NCBI GenBank assembly: GCA_032358255.1
Contig: JAULBX010029566.1
Location: forward strand, 1 to 21,123
DNA length: 21,123 bases
Origin: Heterotrichella gracilis
Taxonomy: Eukaryota > Sar > Xanthophyceae > Tribonematales > Xanthonemataceae
Direction of reading: 5' to 3'
Shown here: positions 17,821 to 21,123 of the stretch, in pieces
Layout: every line of letters starts with the position of its first letter
Position numbering within the stretch: the first letter of the stretch is position 1
Translations under genes and position numbers: made by a program
Notes under the pieces: model-generated
What the model was told of the DNA's origin: nothing
The model's database searches: none
The model's input: only the letters and a program-made list of their open reading frames with translations

Positions 17821-20085
17821 ATGGATGTCCTCTATGTCTGGAAGCTGGTTTGCATTGGCTTGATCGTAAGTTCCCATTTTTGAATGAGATCAAAAGCAAC
17901 CCAGCTAGCTCTTTGTCTATAAAATCAGGTACACTGAACCCCTGGCTGGTCTACAGGTTCAACTGGCGTGTGGGCAAGAGCCCGCGTGGCCGTCATGCCA
18001 AAACCCATTGTGGGATGTGCCAGTGCTGAAGCATGTACAGCAGTGGAAGAGTTCCCGCCCTAGGGTGCCCATGGATATCACAATAGTGACACAGCTTTCG
18101 CATGAACGCCTGTACATGCTTCAGCATGTCTGCGCACACTGGGGTGGGGTTGTTTCTGCCGCCCTGGGTATTTTTATGGTGGGTGGTAAAGTTGTGCACA
18201 AGCTGGTGGGTGGCGAGATGACGAGCCTGGAGGCCGTGGTCAAGGAAGTCGGCAACCTTCACACGTTTCTGGACACCCAGAGTAAGCAAAGTTTGGACAC
18301 ACTCCGGTTGCTGACCACGTCTTATAAGTGTTTTGACAACAACCTGGCACCTGGCAGGCTGGTGCAAACTGGACATTTCTCTTCTAGCTGAGGAGGTGGA
18401 GAACCTGGAGTCCTTGAAAATATCCTTCCCCGTGAACGCCTTGAGGAACAGGGCATTGGCGGCGGCTACAACAGATGTAAGTTGACCACTGATTAGTGTG
18501 GTGGTCATTGCTTGTAGGGTGCTTTGCCCTGCATGTTGCCTGTGGCCACAGCTCTTGCTTCAGACAAGGCCCATTGTTGAGAGCCACCCTGTGTCTGCGG
18601 ACTGAGCTTGTGTTCCCTACAGCTGGTGCTGCTGCTTGACGTTGACTTGGTCCCCAACAACGGGATGTCGCACCAGCTCACAAAGGCAGGCAGATATGAG
18701 CACCTACGGCAGCAGCTGATGCAGCGCCAGTTGGTGGTCATCCCTGCATTTGAGCCGGCGTCAAGGCGGTACAACCGAAGCGTGGACCAGGTGAAGGTGC
18801 ACGAGTATGTCACTGGTAAGTGAACGGCTCAGGGTTGAAGCCTAGTCCCTTTCAAAACCCCAAAAATCCTTTCTGGCTACCACCTGGCAGCACCAGCAGC
18901 CCCTGGACACTGCATTTTTAAACTGAGGCAGCTGGATAACCTCTGCCCACGCGTGCCCAGGTGACAAGGACAACCTCCTCCCCTTGTTTGAGAGCAAAGA
19001 AGTTGAGATTTTCCAAGCATCGGTGTGGCCCCCTGGCCACAGGAACACCAACTACTCCCACTGGTTCAAGACTGACCAATACTACCGCGTGCACTTTGGA
19101 GAGGTGAGCTGGGAAACCAGGCAGAACTACCTATCTATATGCAGATGCATCCGAGGAGTTGTTTTATGCAGCCAGATGGGCACCGTCACTGCGCAATGTT
19201 GACTAGGCCTGCGCTCAGGGTGGGGTGTGCGGGTATGCGGTCCGGGCGTAGTGCGCGGGTTTGTGCACATGGGGGGCCGGGGTGTGTGTGGACAGGGGGA
19301 GAGGGGTGCGGCACACACCCTGCGCACCCCTTAGGGTCCCAATTTTGGTGCGTGGATATTTAAATCATTTTTCATTTACAATAAATATTGTAAAAATGTT
19401 TTAATGCAAATAAAATTACTAAACCTTTTAAATGGTGCTTAATTATTCAAATACGCCATTTAGTCTGATCAATTTTATATATATAGAGAGATGGCATTTA
19501 CCCGCGCACCCATTGCGCCCCGCGCACCAAAGGACTGCGCCTCGCACACCCTTGGAAGTGCGTGTGCACTGCACCCTTAATACGCAGAGTGGTGGTTCAT
19601 GCTGCAGGGTTATGAGCCTTATGTTATGGTTGCACGGAAGCACACGCCGTGGTATGATGAGCGGTTCAGAGGGTATGGCAAAAACAAGATCCTTCACTTA
19701 TTCGCCATGTCTACCATGATCAATGCCACGTTGCTTGTGGAGCCGAGGGGCTATGTTGTTCACTTTCCTCATCCGCCAACAGCAGCACGTGGTTTGTACG
19801 TTACTGGTGCCACTGGGACTGAGCATGTAAGTTGTGTTGGTTTGGTACCACAGTGGTTTTGCTTGGCTGTGTCCCCGTTGGCGCTCATCCTTGTCCTCTT
19901 GAGCATTGTTGCACACAGCGCAGGCACCCAAGCACGACTAACAGGCATGTGTGCTGTTGCAGACGATAGTGATGTACCGGCAGTCTATCACCAAAATCAA
20001 ACAGAAACGCTACCAGCCTGCCGCCAGCTTCGGCTGTGGGGATCACCAGTATGGCCCATTGCTACAGGGATATTTGGTGCGGTAG
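17821..20085 (+). CDS. Glycosyltransferase family 49 (LARGE/B4GAT1-like), plus-strand copy
   Basis: Seven exons: 17821-17865, 17957-18281, 18388-18476, 18623-18815, 18961-19103, 19608-19826, 19963-20085. They sum to 1137 nt (378 residues plus stop), all GT-AG and in frame. The first exon encodes MDVLYVWKLVCIGLI, and exon 2 continues VQLACGQ, forming a signal peptide or anchor. Blocks in order are MDITIVTQLS, FPVNALRN, LLDVDLVPN with DxD at 159-161, VVIPAFE (191-197), GHRNTNYSHW (243-252), YEPYVMV (267-273), WYDERFRGYGKNK (280-292) and VVHFPH (315-320). The GYGKNK and HFPH blocks match LARGE/B4GAT1 closely, so this is probably the active copy. It should transfer a sugar, probably glucuronic acid or xylose in family terms, from a UDP donor in the Golgi lumen; the acceptor is unknown. 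The last exon (Lys/Arg-rich, then QPAASFGCGD) has no counterpart in the minus-strand copy. Confidence 0.9.
19223..19551. repeat. Imperfect inverted repeat with AT-rich core in a GT49 intron
   Basis: Intron 19104-19607 has a G-rich arm at about 19223-19260 beginning GGGTGTGCGGG and a C-rich arm at 19518-19551 ending GCACACCC. Read on the minus strand, the second arm also starts GGGTGTGCG and shares GCAGTCC/GCGGTCC and GTGCGCGGG blocks with the first. The core (about 19340-19490) is very AT-rich. This suggests a foldback or MITE-like insertion, though the arms match only partly and I did not find target-site duplications. Confidence 0.35.
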
Positions 20086-21013
20086 TGCAGTCAGGGCGTA
20101 CGCGTTCCAGGAAGTGGCCATTTTTCTCGCGTATTGCTTGTTTGGGAACTGCAGTACTGTTACTATGTCAGCACTTATTGATGAAGCACTTTGTGGGAAA
20201 TGCACTTTGGTACAAGGTTATGCCAGGAAAGGTATAAGCATTGCTATTTGTGACCACGATGTTCACCAATTCTCATGCTGCTTGCGGCTTGGCTACTGGC
20301 CGGTGGCTGTGATGGCCAGCACGTTGTCCTTCCTGAGGACTGCAATTTTGTGTAGGCATTATCATCGGAGAGGTGGTGGGCAACCACAGTGTGAGAGGGG
20401 ATCTCAGTAGTGGATGTAAATGGTCCTAGGCAGCTCAGCTATTTTTTTAGATTTGCCTCCCATGCATGCGAAAGCGTCACACCACGTCCACTGTGCATTT
20501 TGCTGGTTAAGCTTGTTTCTTTCCCTCTCGATCTGCATTTTAAGACTCATCCGAGACATTATCTTTTTCGGTGAAGCGCATGTTGTTCCTGCAAATTGCA
20601 CAACAAATACAAGTCTGTGGCGGGTTGCTTATTGACCACACATCATGCATCGCAGTATGCGTATACATTCAGCAACCTTTGTTTCCGAGATCACCAACGA
20701 CGACAACCTCCCTTTTGGAGAAGTGAGCGGGTATCATACAACCAATACAGTTGCTCAATGTTAAATATTTTCTTACGGTCACTTAAATAACGCCGTTGTT
20801 CAAATTCAATCATGCTACTCACTATTTTGTTCCAATCCTTGTAGATTAGTACGTGAGCAGCAGTGCAGACAATAGTAAGCAGGTTTTTATCCTAAATGGG
20901 CACATTTTGGAGTTGCGCTAGTGGATGTTGGATTTATCTGTGGACAGCGTCATGTCATTATTTGATTAATGCATGCCTTTGGATTGTCCAGCTTAGTCCT
21001 TTAATACTCATTT
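20086..21013. other. Region after the plus-strand GT49 gene, no confident gene
   Basis: This is the 3' flank of the GT49 gene. A TGTAA at 20415-20419 is a possible poly(A) signal but lies 330 bases from the stop. A 39-codon frame from 20647 (containing SEITNDDNLPFGE just before gtgagc) could be an exon of a following gene. It is too short to call and I do not recognise it. Confidence 0.4.
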
Positions 21014-21033
21014 AGTAAGTAAGTAAGTAAGTA
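21014..21033 (+). repeat. AGTA tetranucleotide microsatellite
   Basis: There are five uninterrupted copies of AGTA, a simple-sequence repeat near the window end. Confidence 0.9.
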
Positions 21034-21123
21034 TATGCCTTCCAGGTTTGAAGCCAGGTTAGCATGTCTGGGTATGCCTCACCCCAGTCCTAGAGCCAAG
21101 GCTTAACTGACACTGTTTCCAGT

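Overview
This is eukaryotic nuclear DNA, most likely from a chlorophyte green alga. Coding sequence is cut into many short exons with GT-AG introns. In the left half exons are GC-rich with mostly G or C at third codon positions, and one secreted or receptor protein has a poly-proline stalk of the kind common in green-algal wall and surface proteins. No bacterial operons, rRNA, tRNA or CRISPR array are visible. The clade is inferred from gene style; no species is claimed.

Layout. (1) 43-1686, plus strand: the 3' part of a gene whose start lies outside the window. It looks like a polysaccharide-lyase-like (jelly-roll) protein and carries two apparent one-base deletions. (2) 1687-3443: no confident gene. 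(3) 3444-11211, plus strand: a 16-exon gene for a receptor-like kinase of about 941 residues. It has a signal peptide, a Cys-rich ectodomain starting with two tandem six-cysteine modules, a poly-proline stalk, one membrane helix, a TKL-type kinase domain with altered catalytic motifs (HLD for HRD, DVG for DFG) and a Gly-rich tail. All its exons join in frame. (4) 11212-13628: lower-GC sequence without a confident gene. (5) 17182 down to 13629, minus strand: an 8-exon glycosyltransferase of the GT49 (LARGE/B4GAT1-like) type, about 352 residues. (6) 17183-17820: a 638-base divergent promoter interval. (7) 17821-20085, plus strand: a 7-exon GT49 paralogue, 378 residues. (8) 20086-21123: no confident gene.

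The two GT49 genes lie head to head and share five intron positions with identical phases, so they come from one ancestral gene. Both begin with a hydrophobic secretory-pathway exon, so the products should act in the ER/Golgi lumen. A carbohydrate-acting protein, a receptor kinase with a possibly carbohydrate-binding ectodomain and two glycosyltransferases suggest a cell-surface or glycan theme, but nothing in the sequence proves that they work together. Exon models were built by eye from reading-frame continuity and splice dinucleotides, with no transcript evidence.
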